Positions 1-30,697 of a stretch of 64,000 bases of DNA are shown piece after piece (the stretch's first letter is position 1; each line of letters starts with the position of its first letter). The DNA comes from Erpetoichthys calabaricus (taxonomy: Eukaryota > Chordata > Cladistia > Polypteriformes > Polypteridae): NCBI RefSeq assembly GCF_900747795.2, contig NC_041401.2:402823-466822 (forward strand), in the 5' to 3' direction. The position numbers were made by a program, and so were the translations under genes. Below the pieces are notes generated by a model, which saw only the letters and a list, made by a program, of their open reading frames with translations, made no database searches and was not told where the DNA came from.

Positions 1-771
1 GTGACGTTTCATTTTAATTAACTTCCAGCTTTAAAAGGAAGACGAGATAAAGACCACCGATGTCCACCCCGCCTGCTCCCACCGCCTTCATGTGCTTAAC
101 GGGCACACCCTGGGCAAAAGTGGAAGAGGAAGTGGTGGCACCTCAAGATGGCCGAGCTGATTGAGTCATCACCCTGCAGACGAGTGCCACCCTGCGACGC
201 CCCCTCACCCCCCCCCCACGGCGTGACTGTTAAGACCCTGCGTTCTCACCCCATGTCTCCTGCCGGCCCCTCTGGTGTGGCACAGCTCTCCATCGAGGGC
301 GCGTCTGCCGTTTCACTTCCACAACTCCCAGGAGGAAGTGAGCAGAAGACACAAGGAAGTTGGCCAACTGTCAGCGCCAGTCACAGGAACGTCACAAAAG
401 GGGACCCCTGCCCACGTCCCTCAGATCTCATCGCTGTGAGACCCTAAATCTGTCCAGCAGCTGACCCCAAGCCCAGATGTGATCAGTGAGTGACCCCCTA
501 AATCTCTAAGACGTCTGCCCAGGCCCACCATGCCATGATGTTCGCTCCTCATACCCTCACTCTCTGCCCCCCCCCACTATTGTCATTTACTCTTCATCTT
601 CTACTTGGAGATGCTGGGCCACCCCCCCCCCTCATACAGGTGGTGGTCTCCTCATGGATGCAGTCTCTGCCCCTGAGATGTAAGCCCACCTGCTCTCGTG
701 GGCGCTGCTCGGCCAGTGGGTGATTGACCAGGCACACAGGTGTTAAACCACTAGGGGGCAAGAACATGGCA
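1..771. other. No gene recognised
   Basis: This stretch lies beyond the 3' end of the CARD gene. It has short C-rich runs and scattered short open frames, but no splice-bounded exon, repeat family or RNA gene that I can support. Confidence 0.5.
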
Positions 772-777
772 TTTATT
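772..777 (-). terminator. Polyadenylation signal of the CARD-domain gene
   Basis: AATAAA on the minus strand (TTTATT as given) sits 15 bases downstream of the stop codon of the double-CARD gene. This implies a very short 3' UTR and supports the gene model. Confidence 0.55.
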
Positions 778-791
778 GGGAAAGGCGCCCC

Positions 792-1494
792 CTACAGTTG
801 CAGTATCTCCCACATGAGGTTGGCCTCCACGACACAAAGCGCCCGGAAGACCTCTGTGGCCAGCAAGTCACTGGTGACGAAGTCCAGCAGCCTCCTCATT
901 TGACTCTGTGGGGTCTTCTCACAGAGCACCTCCTCCAGCGCCTCCGGGTGCAGCGTCACGTGCAGCCGGTCTGCCAGCTGTGCCACCTGCTTCACGCCCT
1001 GGATAAGCACCTCCCGCTGCGTGCGCAAGAAGTGCTTCTTATCTGTGCCCATAAAGACAAGTCGGTCAGTTGAGACCCCGTGTCTGAGTTGCAACACCCG
1101 ATCCCACCGACAACGGGCTCCCTCACCCACCTGACACCATGGCATCGGCCTGGCGGGCCTTGGCTTCGTGGTCTGGAGGTGCGGCCCACGGAGAACAGCC
1201 CAGGGCAGCCGGTGCCCCAGTGATGCCGAGCTGCCCAAACCAGGCCTGCAGCTGGGGGTACGTGTCCTGCAGCCCCCGGAGGAGGGCGATGAACTGCTGG
1301 CAGTGGGCATCTCCTTTGGAGAGGAGGGTGTCCAGGAGGTCAATGACCCTGCGCTCGGGGTCCTGGATGCTCCGCAGTCGCCTGTACTCGCGGTCCGTGA
1401 CGAGCGCCTGGCACTGGACATGCTGCAGGACGAGCTGGGGGTCTCCGCTCAGCCACTCGATGAGGTCCACTTTGTGCTTCCGTAGGGTCTGCAT
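792..1494 (-). CDS. Small protein with two CARD-like death-fold domains
   Basis: Two exons (1494-1131 and 1042-792) are joined across an 88-bp GT-AG intron. Phase is kept (364 + 251 nt) and the product is about 204 residues. The start is the ATG at 1494: an in-frame TGA lies six codons upstream, directly after an acceptor-like ttttctag, so the first exon probably begins in 5' UTR. Residues about 4-90 have the pattern of a CARD, with amphipathic helices, a central LVTDREYRRLRS segment and RRVIDLLDTLLSKG. Exon 2 begins KKHFLRTQREVL and forms a second CARD-like unit containing SQMRRLLDFV, ending EILQL-stop. CARDs mediate homotypic assembly of apoptotic or inflammasome complexes. NOD2 and some other sensors carry tandem CARDs, but no NACHT, caspase or kinase domain is visible here. 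It could be a CARD-only regulator or the last exons of a larger gene. I do not recognise an orthologue. No indels are seen. Confidence 0.7.
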
Positions 1495-4400
1495 TCCGGC
1501 CAGCAGGGGTCACTAGAAAACAACAGACAGACAGCTGGATATGGGGGGCGTAGTGCGCACGGAGCTAGAAAGACCCTTTAGGTGGGCCGTCTCCTGTCGG
1601 CGAGCCCAGAACTGTAACTGGGCCTCTGCCCTGCCCTGCCCTGCCATTTGTGCCCCCATCCTTAAAAGGCCAATCATAAGGTTTATCCGTCTGCTTGTGT
1701 GACACTTCATGTGACAATGAGCCCTCAGGGTGGGCCCACAAAGACCAGCCACATGCTACACTTGTGACCTGTCAGGGGGGCACTTTGTGATTCTGCTGCC
1801 ACCAGAACATGCCAACTCACCCTGCCTTTTGGCAGAGGGCTATCTGAGCAATGATGCCCAGTGGCCTGTGTCTCTGGTGGCATAATACTGGCACAAGCTG
1901 GGCACACACATTGTGTGTTTCCTTACGCCCGAGTAACACTACACGACTTTTCCGTCGATTTTCGGCCTTCATTTCTATAATCTTAGTGAGTTGTGTCCAA
2001 TCATGGCATGGTGACGTCTCCAATTAGGTCTTAGGGCAGCTCCTCGTGACAGCCAATCAGAGCTCAGCTGTAAGTATACGGAGTACAAAAGGAAAGAAGG
2101 ACCACCAAGCAGAAGAGAGGCTGTGTGTCTGTGGTCTCGGGTTTGTCACACCACACTGAATGGGAAAGGGACAAGGACACGCCAGGCTGAACCGCCATAC
2201 CTGGAAAACAGCCATCCAGCCACCACTCGGCACGTTAATGGACTGTCATAATGGGGTGAGCTGGCAAGATCTTCAACGATCCTCCAGCCTCTGCCAGTCT
2301 GGTCGTGTAGTCTGCCATCCTCTGGGCAATAAGGTCCCTACCTGCACTACTAAGAGTCACCCACTCTCGGACTCGGAGTTGTGTACCGGACCACCAGCCA
2401 TAAGAGTCACCGAATATCAAGCACATTACTGACAGCCCACCTCAGGCCCATAAACTGCTGCCAACAGCCTTGCATGTGACAATGAGGGCTCTGAGCAACG
2501 GGCACACTGGGCGACGACAGCGGGCTCCTTTTCAAGTGCAGGCCAAACTCTGACTCTTCAGCTGTAACTCTGTGCGTGAATGACACTGCTAAACAAACAA
2601 GCGAGCTGGCACAGCAGGGGCATCAGTGACATCGAGCTAGACAGTGAGGGGTAGTGTCAGGACAATGAGGGTGGCAGCACTCAACAAGACACGGAGTGCA
2701 ACGGCGAGCAGAACATCAAGAGAACATCGGCGGTGACATCGGAGTGACATCAGGCATCAGCATGCACATCGAGTGTGACATTGGCGGTGACCTCAGGAGT
2801 CAGCGTGCACACCGAGTGTGACATCAGCGGTGACCTCGGGCGTCGGTATCACAATGACTTGTGCTGTTCAGCTGTGCCCCCCGGTGGATTTCTGTGTTTC
2901 TCTTTTCTGCGCTCGTCCTTCTGCTCCTGTGTGTTGTGAGTTCCCGTGGCCTCTCATTTTGTTTTTCGGTAAGCAGGTTTGCCACTTTGTGCCAGGGCTT
3001 TCTGCAGCTGCCCTCCTCATGTGTTATTTTTGTGTGCAAAGCCACAATGCCCGCCTCTCGAGTTTCTTGCCGATCTCAGGTAAGCCTGAAGGCCTTCTTT
3101 TAAGGCTCTTGGGGTCCTGACATCACAACCCTGCTCTTGCCACAGCCACGTGAGGTACGGGACAAGAGAACTCAAAGCCAAGTGCCACCTCGTTTTGTGT
3201 CGGACCTTTGCCTTCTTGTGCTCCGTGCCGCCTGCGTGTCTTTCCATCTTTGTGGGCACTTCAGCCCCGATCAGCTGCCTCATGCCAGGACCACTTGACC
3301 ATTTTGGTTCTCGTAGGCGCGTACGTACGTATGTGTTTTGTGAAAGTCTGCCTGTTTTCCGTCTTGTGCAGGTCTGTGTCCCGACTTTGACTCACTTGGC
3401 CACCGATGTCAAGAAGGCAGCTGTCTCTGTGGGCACAGCCAGTTGGTACTCACCTGATGAGTGCTCCAGGCTAAAGTAATGCCCTCTGGTACCAGCATCA
3501 GACCTAACAAGAAAGCAAAGAGCTTTTTAAGTGCACACTAACTGGAGATGGCACAGTCATGGCACCTGGAATAATGCCACTGAACTAGGCACTTATTATC
3601 ACAGTTAGAAACACAAAGTTAGGGTGGAGAACACGAGGTGACAAAAGACAAACACCCAAAACACTGCCATCTGTCTGCCACCGTGCCATGCCCACTCTCC
3701 TGTCCCCTCTCTGTCATTCACTGTCCCATTCCTCACAATGACGATGACACCTTACATCATCCCCTGGGACTCAGACCACTCACCATAAGGGGCAACATGC
3801 TGCCCCCTACTGGCCATGCAGGCACCCTGCTCGGATTCCAACAGCCCTCTGTATGAGTGGATGTTCAGGCATTTCTAGCCTGGCAGGGCTAGCAGGCCTC
3901 TTGCCAGCTTCTTCTCAGGATGCCAGCGTCTCTCGCTCTCTGGTGCCCCCGCAGTATTAAGCGGATTTCCGTATCCATGTATAAATAAACTTGGGGACTT
4001 TCCAAAACAGATTTTTGACAAAGTCTACGCACGAGAGGTGACCGCTGCGCCTGACATGTTGTGCAGTCAGAGAAATACGAAAACGAGTGTGGGCTGGGAA
4101 AGCAGCAGACGAGTGCATGGGATGGAGGCGAGACCACCCGCCTGGGACATCGACAGAGGCCACAGTGGCATCAGACAGATGGCAAACACACCACCATGCC
4201 AGAGCTATCTTGAAGGTCAATGGATGGCAGAGCACCTCAAAGGGGGGCTTGGTTAAGAGATGGGACAAAACAAAAGTGCCGTCTGACATGCCAGGGTCCA
4301 CATTCAGTGTGAAGATTTGTTTGTGGTGAACTGCCAATGGTCAGTCGCAACAACAGCAGAAGTCCCTGGGCGGCCACACAGGGACCACTTCTGGACACTC

Positions 4401-6036
4401 TGATCCCTCCTTTACTGCACAACATGCCCACCAAGCTCACCACGGGGCACATCTGCCAAGTGCAATGCTTTGTCATGCGGGTCCACAGCAATACACCAGA
4501 AAACTGGCACCGTGGACAGGTGGCGTTTAGTGGCACCTTAGGACTGAGAGAGAGCTCAACTGACGTCCCCAGGAAGCGCTCTGGTGACAGTCCTCAGAAG
4601 TGGTCTCTGCGCAGTTGTGGCCCGGAGTTCAGCTATTAGCTCACGCTGTAAGGAGACCACTTCTCAGGCAGCCAGTGGGGGGTTCGTGGGTGACCGACCA
4701 CCAGCTGTTCAGATCTTCAAACTGTGTGGTGGGAGTCCACAGCAATGCCAGGGGTGTCTGAAGTGAAGCACACGGGGATAGGGCCGGCGTAACCCAATCA
4801 AATCAAACAGCACAACTTCTCAGAAGTCGTCTTCAAGTGAGGGGACATCTTACGTCACAAAGGCCAACGGCGATTCAGCGCATTGAGGTGCAGCGCTCAT
4901 CTTTGTCATACAAGTCTGATGGTGGACACTTTTTGTGCATTAGGGCCGTGCCACCCAGCAATGACCTACTGGTGGTCACAATACCAAAGGTGGCTGTTGC
5001 CAGAAGAGCAGCTCGGCTCATGATTGTGAGGAACGTGTGCCAGGATCAACGTAAGAAATTAAAGTGTCCCGTTAAAATGACTGAGGCGGCGAGCACTCAG
5101 AGCGCAGGACTGCATGCGCATGCCAAAAAATCTGAATTGACTTGCATTTAATAGACACACACGTGGGCATCGTAAGTGCGCTCTCTGTGGCTCGCCATGT
5201 TCTTCGGGCACCACCTTTGTAAATGTGAACTGAACTGAAGCTGACAGACCAAAGTGGAAAGTCCGTTCATCATCAAACCTACTGGGGGGGTGCAGCCTGT
5301 CTCAGCTTCATCAGGCGCAAAGCTCAAAACAACAGGGCACCAGATAAGCACGGGGCACCCACATCCACGCTGGGCAGAGTCTGAGTCATCAATGGGCAGA
5401 GCATGCAGCCCCCGGGCACCAAACCACACGAGACAGAGGAGCTACGACAGAGCAGGCCTTCAACAAACAAGCAGAGGGCAACGCCGGACAGCAGTGGAAG
5501 TGGCGGCTTCAGGTTCTCAGGCTGGACACACGACAACTAAACGTGTAAGGTCTGAAGATAACCCATCACAATGTCCGGTGGCATACCACGGCCACCCGAC
5601 CGAGTCAATTCAGTGTGGCACACTACACGGAGGGTAGTGGGGCTCAGAGACGTCCCATTTGACTTACATCAGGTCTGCACCAAAACTCAGTGCCCAATCA
5701 GCTTTGGCACCTCAAGGCCTCCTCTTTGCTTTGGACTTGCCTGTTGGCACGATGCACGTGCCGCTGCTTCCTCGGCTTTAAGCTCTTGGGGTCTGCTGTC
5801 TTAGTTTTACGTTGTATTTACGTCTTTCGTCTTCAGAAGGGTACTCATTCTGTGAAAGCTGTCGGTAAACCTGTTGAAAGGGGAGCAGAAAATGACGCCA
5901 CATCGTCAACCAGTCTGGTGTGCAAATTAGCAATAAAGAAAATTCTCTAATGAGATCCTACTGGCACACGACTATGCAAATATGATGCTAGCCTGGCAAA
6001 ACACAGTAGCAACAGCGACAGTAATATCTCTCAATA
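1495..6036. other. Intergenic DNA, no gene recognised
   Basis: Many short frames overlap here on both strands, but none shows family similarity together with splice sites. The region holds a degenerate minisatellite near 2.7-2.85 kb and otherwise appears to be unique or very old repeat-derived DNA. Confidence 0.45.
2728..2852. repeat. Degenerate minisatellite, unit about 45-55 bp
   Basis: About three diverged copies share the order GTGACAT..GGCGGTGACCTC..G..GTCAGCGTGCACA. The copies are too diverged to give a clean period. Confidence 0.45.
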
Positions 6037-7445
6037 TCTCTCTATTATCAAAGTAAATCCTGGGCCACGAGACTTCATCAAGCCCCGCCCACAGTCCTCT
6101 CACTGCTCATTGGTGCGAATCCTTTTGACAGACACACACACTTCCTGTGCTCTTCACTCTTAGAAATGTTTGCGTTTTCCTCACTTTGTGTTCCCAATAA
6201 AAGAAGACGCATCATGTCCAAATCTTACTGAAGGATTGTTCCGGAGAGACACAGTACCAAAGGAGTCCAGTCTTCGTTGGTTTGACTTTGTGTTGCTCGT
6301 GGAGTCCCGAATGAGGCACATGACCTGCACTGTCACTACAGCCATGTGGCGCGCTCCCCTGAGGGTGATCCGGCTCATTAGATCCTCATTGTTGGGGACC
6401 CGAGTGGCTGGACCAGGCCAAGGGGTCACCCACATAACACTTGGCTGCGGCAGATAGAGGGTCATTTCTGGAGGGTGGCACTGGTCTGCCTGGGGGGTTG
6501 CAAACTGGGATCCCGAGTTGTTTCGTTGTGTAGTGGGTGCTGCAATGTGCTGTACCAGTGCAGGCTCACCAACTTGACTTGACTTGTTGAAGAATTTCAT
6601 CCCAAAGGGTTATCAACAGAAAAAAATGAATACCCGGGCAATCCTAGCAGCGAGAAACGAGGAAGTCAAACGAATTTACACGAAAAATGTCGATTGGTTA
6701 CACGTCAGATTGGTGAAATGCGTATCAATAGACTCTGCTGAAAGACATGGTGGTGATGGTGAGGAAGATGACAACATCAACTTACAATATCATGGAGAAT
6801 ATCGACAACCGTTAACACCGTCAGGTCTCCCACCGGCCCAATCACTGCAGACAGAAGGACGTATCCAGGAAAGGTAATGAAGTCCATCTCACATGAGACA
6901 CCAAAGGAGATCTTGATACGCCATTCGTATTCAAACGTTGACAGTTTCCCCGTTAGAAGAACTTTTGCAAAGACAATTAACAAATCACAGGGACAAACAT
7001 CCGAAAAACTCGGTTTATTTATTAGAAAGAAAGAAACGAAATTCACTCACGGCAGTTACACGATGAAAGTCCAAACACGAAATGAAAATTCAGTGCCATA
7101 TTGACAGAAATTTAATTCAAAAAATTGTTTTAACTGAAGTTTTACAGTAAAAGTGTACGTTTAAAAAGTATTTGCGTGTTAATGTCAAAGTCATATAACA
7201 CAACGTGAAACAGAATTTTGTTTCAATTTATTACGTTTTACTATTTTTTACTGTTTAATTACTCGCCGTAATGTAAAACAGTTCGCTCTATTAATTAAGC
7301 ACATGTCACAGTTCCCATTAAAAGAACAATCTGTTTAAACTGGACATCCGCGTCCCCATACGCGACAGAGCCGCAAACAGGCTAGCGGGTAGTCCCTGCC
7401 CGGGGGTTGGCCAGCGAAGCGGGGTGGGGGTGCAAAGCCCCCTAG
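6037..7445 (+). mobile_element. Helitron, copy 1, with helicase C-terminal remnant
   Basis: The element starts TCTCTCTATTAT and ends in CTAG, preceded by a GC-rich hairpin (about 7425-7442, GGGGG...GCCCC). It lies between A (6036) and T (7446), the A|T target typical of Helitrons, which make no target duplication. Inside, on the plus strand, are pieces of the C-terminal part of the Helitron Pif1-type helicase: NTRAILAARNEEV with LVKCVSIDSAE near 6628-6740, and KTINKSQGQTSEKLGLFIR near 6972-7025 (superfamily-1 helicase motif region). The Rep and N-terminal helicase parts are missing, so it cannot move by itself. A sister copy lies at 24474-26050. Confidence 0.8.
6233..6589. mobile_element. Insert in Helitron copy 1, SINE-like, tail (CTTGA)n
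   Basis: This segment is absent from the sister Helitron, where the sequences on its two sides are contiguous (ATGTCCAAA... then GAATTTCATCC). It ends in repeated CTTGACTTGACTTG and is flanked by short ctgaag/ttgaag matches. A short-tailed retroposed element is the simplest reading. Its family is not identified. Confidence 0.5.
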
Positions 7446-10400
7446 TTAATAACACTAAGAATTTGCTTCTTGACAAAGCACTAAAATGAATGCCCCCTCT
7501 CTACACTCGCTCTTCATTCGTGTAGTTTTCCGTTGGGTCGGGGGTCTCCGCACTACCGCAGGCTTAACGTTTAAATGTACAGCAAGCGCCCCCCTCACTC
7601 GCCCGCCTTTCAGATGCTGAAATCAAGTTGGGGCTTTGAGTCTGGCGACCGCCTCACATGCGTGCAGTTCGTTCAGCGACAATCGGAGGCAGCGGCTGGC
7701 CGCATTCATGCCGCACGCACCTGTCCTTTAACTTGTCGCGCGTTCTTTTTTGTAACGTTAACTCTTGAAGCCCCTTTTACAAATACTGTGGCTAAACAAA
7801 CAAACACAAATAACAACCGCAGTACACTTCGTCCATGTGACAAACTGAGCGTGAACTTGAACGCGCTGCTCCCAACGCTAAATGATGCGCCTCATCTACC
7901 TCTGGGTCGCGAGGTGCCAGTGCCTATGCTGGCATTGTCGGTCTGAACGTGACGTCACTCACTTACTCACCCAGTTCTGACCGCCAGTTCAGTGCACCGT
8001 TAAGCAAAGCACCGCCTGTCTCGGCAATTCGTCTTCTTTAACTCCGCACGAAGCGTTCAGGCGGCCCGCCGTCCCTCCACTCGCGCATCGCTTCCGCGTT
8101 CGCCTGCAGCCAGTGGAGAGACGCGCGCGCGCCGCTTTTTCTTCGAGGGCGCAGGATTATTGCGTCACGCCTCAGGCGCGATGGGGCTGCGGGGCTGCGA
8201 TGAGCTGCTGTGTTAATTAATAGCTGCTGTCCGCTGTGTACGATCAGCTAGCTGATGATGTGCCGTTTTTCTTTAAAATTATAAAGAAGTCTGTTTGCGT
8301 ATGAATTACTTCTGAATGTTGATAAAGCTGAGCGACTTTCTCTTAAAGAACTCACATCGATGTGATGGATAATATAAGGAAGTGATTCATTTCAAAGACT
8401 TTAAAGACGGAGGTTAGTTAAACGTACACCTCTTTTAAATACAACTAACAATACGCTTAAGAAGGCGCTTGTCAAAGGCTGGGGACATTTGTATTTGTTT
8501 CGCTTTCACTCAGAGAGCCTTCGTATTTTCATATTAACATGTTAATTAACTAATGTGAATTTGGCCGGCCAAACCAAATTAAAAATCATCAAACATCATC
8601 AACAATCCCGAGTCCAGTCTCATACTCGGCCAATTGACGGGATTGTGATGATGTTAGAAAAGGCCTTTTGGTTAAAATGAAGAGCGTGTTATGATGTTTT
8701 CTATGGCGCATCACAGTGACGTCATGTGCATTAAGAATGATGTTAGAAATAATGAGAAAGTCAGTCAGTCTGTCAGTCAGTCTGTCAGTTATCATCCAGC
8801 TCGCAGTGTGGAGTCCAATTCCAGAAATGACTTATCAGAAGGCCAGCTTTTCTTTACATGTAATTTGGATGTTAAAAGTCTTCCAGTGATGTACTTTTCA
8901 TTTTCATTCTTGGTTTTCCATAACTGAAGCACAAGCCTACTGTGGTTGGAGTCCTTAAGGTGTTAAATATTTGAATCTTTTTATAGCAACACAATGCATC
9001 TTGTAGCCCATCTGTTGACTGGCGATGCTAAGCGGTTTATTTCTTCTCAGTTCCTGGGGACTTCAGTGCCCCTTTAGTTAACCCTGAGTTGTGTGCCATC
9101 CAGTGCACTGGTTATCAACGTATGTAACCTTACAGAAAATCAGCAGCAGAGTCCAAATGTCCTGGGCAGCCGTTAGACTCAGCAGTCGGGTGTCCTTCAA
9201 CGTCCAGATGAAGTGGTGCCACTCCATCCAAGGGCCACCTCGAAATGCCAGAATGGGTCCCTTTGTATCCCAAACTGTGACTCCATCAGAAATGAAGCAG
9301 CACTCGCCCTCTAGCCGATGTCGTCACTGAACGTCGGTTTCTCTTTCTCCGCAGTCTCCCAGAACGCCTACCAAAGGTGGCCATGCAGTGGATGCCAGCG
9401 CATGTGAAACACACCTGGTGGCTCACCTTCTTCAAAGACCTTCGCAAACCAAGGCTGCCTATGCTGACCGATGGCGATCGCTTGGCGCCCAGTGCACGAT
9501 GTCCGAGTAAAGTAGCCGAGCCTACAGAATTAAGTCGTAACGCCTCCTCTCTGGCCTGAGGTCACAGGTGTTAATATTGACAGCAGCAGGATGGGACTTC
9601 AGGCACTCTGTTAGGGTCCGAAAGGGAAGGTACGGCCACCTTAGGAGCCTGCTGTGACAAAAGAGGAACTTAAGGGTGTCACGTTTTGGGAAACTTTCAT
9701 GGAATAGAAGAATAGAAAAGACATTTGGCTAAACAATGAGACGAGTTAAATTTAACAGACGCACAGCAGAACTCTTTAGGGGTCGTAGGTCGTTTATTGT
9801 TGAGCCACTGGAGGACGGCTGTGTGTGGAAGGTCAAGTTGGACGATGGAGACGCCTGCACGGTGAAGGTCCTTGGTGGGTGACACGAGTGGTCAACGCTG
9901 AAGACGACCTGCGTAGGGCTGAAGGGGCGCAAATCACAAAGTTAGGGTTTAAAGATATTTTATTGTAGAGTTACATGATATCTTCACCAATAGAAATGGC
10001 TCAAGAGGACCCCCCCCACCCCGTCAGCAGCTCCGAGGTATCCAATCGGATAAAGAAAACGTTTGAATTACATAAAAGTACCATTTGGGTACAGAAGCGG
10101 TCACTTGACTGGACGTCACTAAAGTCCTCGGTTTTGGTGACACTTCTGTCCGTGTCTGTTCTCCTTTGTAAAATCCCTTTTGAATTTACAAGCCTGCGGG
10201 GGTCCCCAGATGGCAGGAGGTCCGGTGGCCATGAAGAGCAGTGTGCAGGTCGTCACCTCGCCTCGGCCCACCTCGGGGTTTTTCTTCTTCGATAGGCTGC
10301 TGCCCCTTGTAGTCGCATTAACAGAGCCAGCGAAGAAGCACATCAGGTGGTCTATGGCACCTAAGCTGGAAATCGAGGGCGTGACTGAGATGAGCGCACC

Positions 10401-10645
10401 CGTCTGGCAGCGGGTTAGGCCTGGGGGTCTGCACCTCAGTTCTCGTTCAGATGGATGGTAGACAAAGCTACTGTACTTACAGCACTGGCACAGCTGGCAT
10501 GGAAGGAGGAGGTCACATTTAAATCTCCCCCAAGATCACAGAAAGCCTTGAGACCTCCTCAGGGCGCGCCGTCCACTCCGCTAGTGTCCCGTTTACGGGC
10601 GCGTAGGCTGCCATGAGGATTTGGGTTTGCAAACAAATGGAGATT
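7446..10645. other. Intergenic DNA with CpG-rich block, no gene recognised
   Basis: No exon can be supported. The notable contents are the CpG-dense segment listed separately (7970-8210), an imperfect hairpin at 8594-8657, and minus-strand AATAAA motifs near 9792 and 9959. These motifs could serve distal FAM171B 3' ends, but nothing here proves use. Confidence 0.4.
7970..8210. promoter_or_regulatory. Orphan CpG-rich block
   Basis: By eye, about 25 CpG dinucleotides fall within roughly 150 bp (8050-8200), including a CGCGCGCGCG run and a CRE-like TGCGTCA near 8160. The surrounding DNA is CpG-poor. CpG islands usually mark promoters, but no downstream exon is recognisable on either strand. It lies about 3.2 kb beyond the FAM171B stop codon. 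Confidence 0.45.
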
Positions 10646-10900
10646 CCATCCATCCATTATCCAACCCGCTATATCGTAACTACAGGGTCACGGGGGTCTG
10701 CAGGAGCCAATCCCAGCCAGCACAGGGCGCAAGGCAGGAAACAAAGCCCGGGCAGGGCACCAGCCCACCGCAGGGCACACACATGCCAAGCACACACACG
10801 GGACAATTTAGGATCGCCAACACACCTGACCTGCATGTCTTTGGGCTGTGAGAGGACCCGGGAAGCGAACCCAGACGGGGGTCTCCTTACTGCGCCACCC
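10646..10900 (-). mobile_element. tRNA-derived SINE (family 1), internally deleted
   Basis: The plus strand reads CCATCCATCCATTATCCAACC...CTGCGCCACCC, the reverse complement of the SINE seen intact at 24741-25086. The segment around GGAGTTTGCATGTTCTCC is deleted. Flanking AAATGGAG copies (10635-10642 and 10902-10909) look like a target-site duplication. Confidence 0.8.
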
Positions 10901-11371
10901 TAAATGGAGCTTAAAGCACAAATATTGTACCAGAGAAGTGTGGCACCGGAAGGGGCACACGCTCACTTTGGGTCCGTGGATCGAGGGGTTTCTGCTTTGT
11001 CTTCGCTTCTAGTAACACAACAGTGGTGACAAATTAAAAGTGGCAGCCAACATTTAATTGGTATTAAAGTGTAAATCAGTACACAAAAGATGAACGACTC
11101 TTTTTTGGTATAAAACACTGACGAGAACCCCGAATGGAGACATGCAGCCATGCAACCCCCTGTGGAAGAGTCCGTTGTGCCATGCAGCGACACAAGTCGT
11201 GTAGAAAAGGGGAACGGAGGAATTGTGCTTGTAGCCCCGGAGCGGGTGGGATGTGATGTGTGTAGACAGACGTCCGGGGCAGCAGCCGGGCACACTCGAG
11301 TCAGAGACTGGGGCGCAGCAAAGGCAAATGCCACGTCCCCCTGCCCACTCAGGACAGTCTGCTTTACTCAT

Positions 11372-29779
<18,408 letters not shown>

Positions 29780-30080
29780 GGCGAAGCATAGCGAGGCATC
29801 CAGGAGATGCGGTCCTCCCGTCTGCCAGTCTGCAGCTCGAGGATGCGGCGTCATGGCAACAGGCGCGTAGACGGAGACTGACGGGCGCCCGCTGGCGTAT
29901 CGCGCATGCTCCACACTGGCGGGAAAGGCGCCAGGTGACGTAACGCGCGTACTTTTTAACGGAGCCAGCGACCTCGATTTGAGCGGCAGACCGGCGTCGG
30001 TAGGGACACGCGGACTTCACGGGGTGTGAAAAAGGACGGAGACCCTGGAGCGCCGCAGAGGCTGCAGCTTTTCGTTTCAA

Positions 30081-30697
30081 CTCACCATTAATTAGTTAAT
30101 TGTGCTTTTCATTTGTAAGATTCAGGACGCTTCTCTGTTTCCATCTGAGATGCCAAGCAAGCAAGGAGATGACCAGCTAACTGGGGGCCCTCCACTCGGG
30201 TCCTTGAGGTCGCCGTTTTCACTCCAATCAGCCTCTTAGTCAGAAGCCACCTCTGGGACGTCTGAAGTTTATTTGTGCTCCATAATGACCTTCTTCTTTC
30301 TGAGAGCCCCTTTAGAGTGTCTGGTGCTCTTGAACAGACTGTTAGCTCTCAGACCTTCTCTCTTTTCTTTTCAAATGTTTTACTGAAGCTGAACTTGTCT
30401 GATAGACAAAGCGAACTCAGTGAAGTCTCTTGATTGTTGGGACAAAAGGAAAAAAAAATGAAGGGAATCTTAAAAATAAAATCAAAGGGAAACACGTGAG
30501 CTCTGTGAGCAAAACGAATTGGGGGGGCGATTTAAGAATTGAGCCCCCCACGGCAGCTGCCACACAGAAGGCGACCCGCTCTTACAACACGTTCAGCAGC
30601 ACTGCGCCATACTTGGACTATATCTGGATGACACTTGAAGGCTCCTGAGCATCCTGGAATATCCAAATATCGACCACGGGGTCTCGTTTGTGATCCT
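30081..30697. other. FAM171B-upstream DNA, nothing recognised
   Basis: No exon or repeat family recognised between the FAM171B promoter region and the L2 element. Confidence 0.4.
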
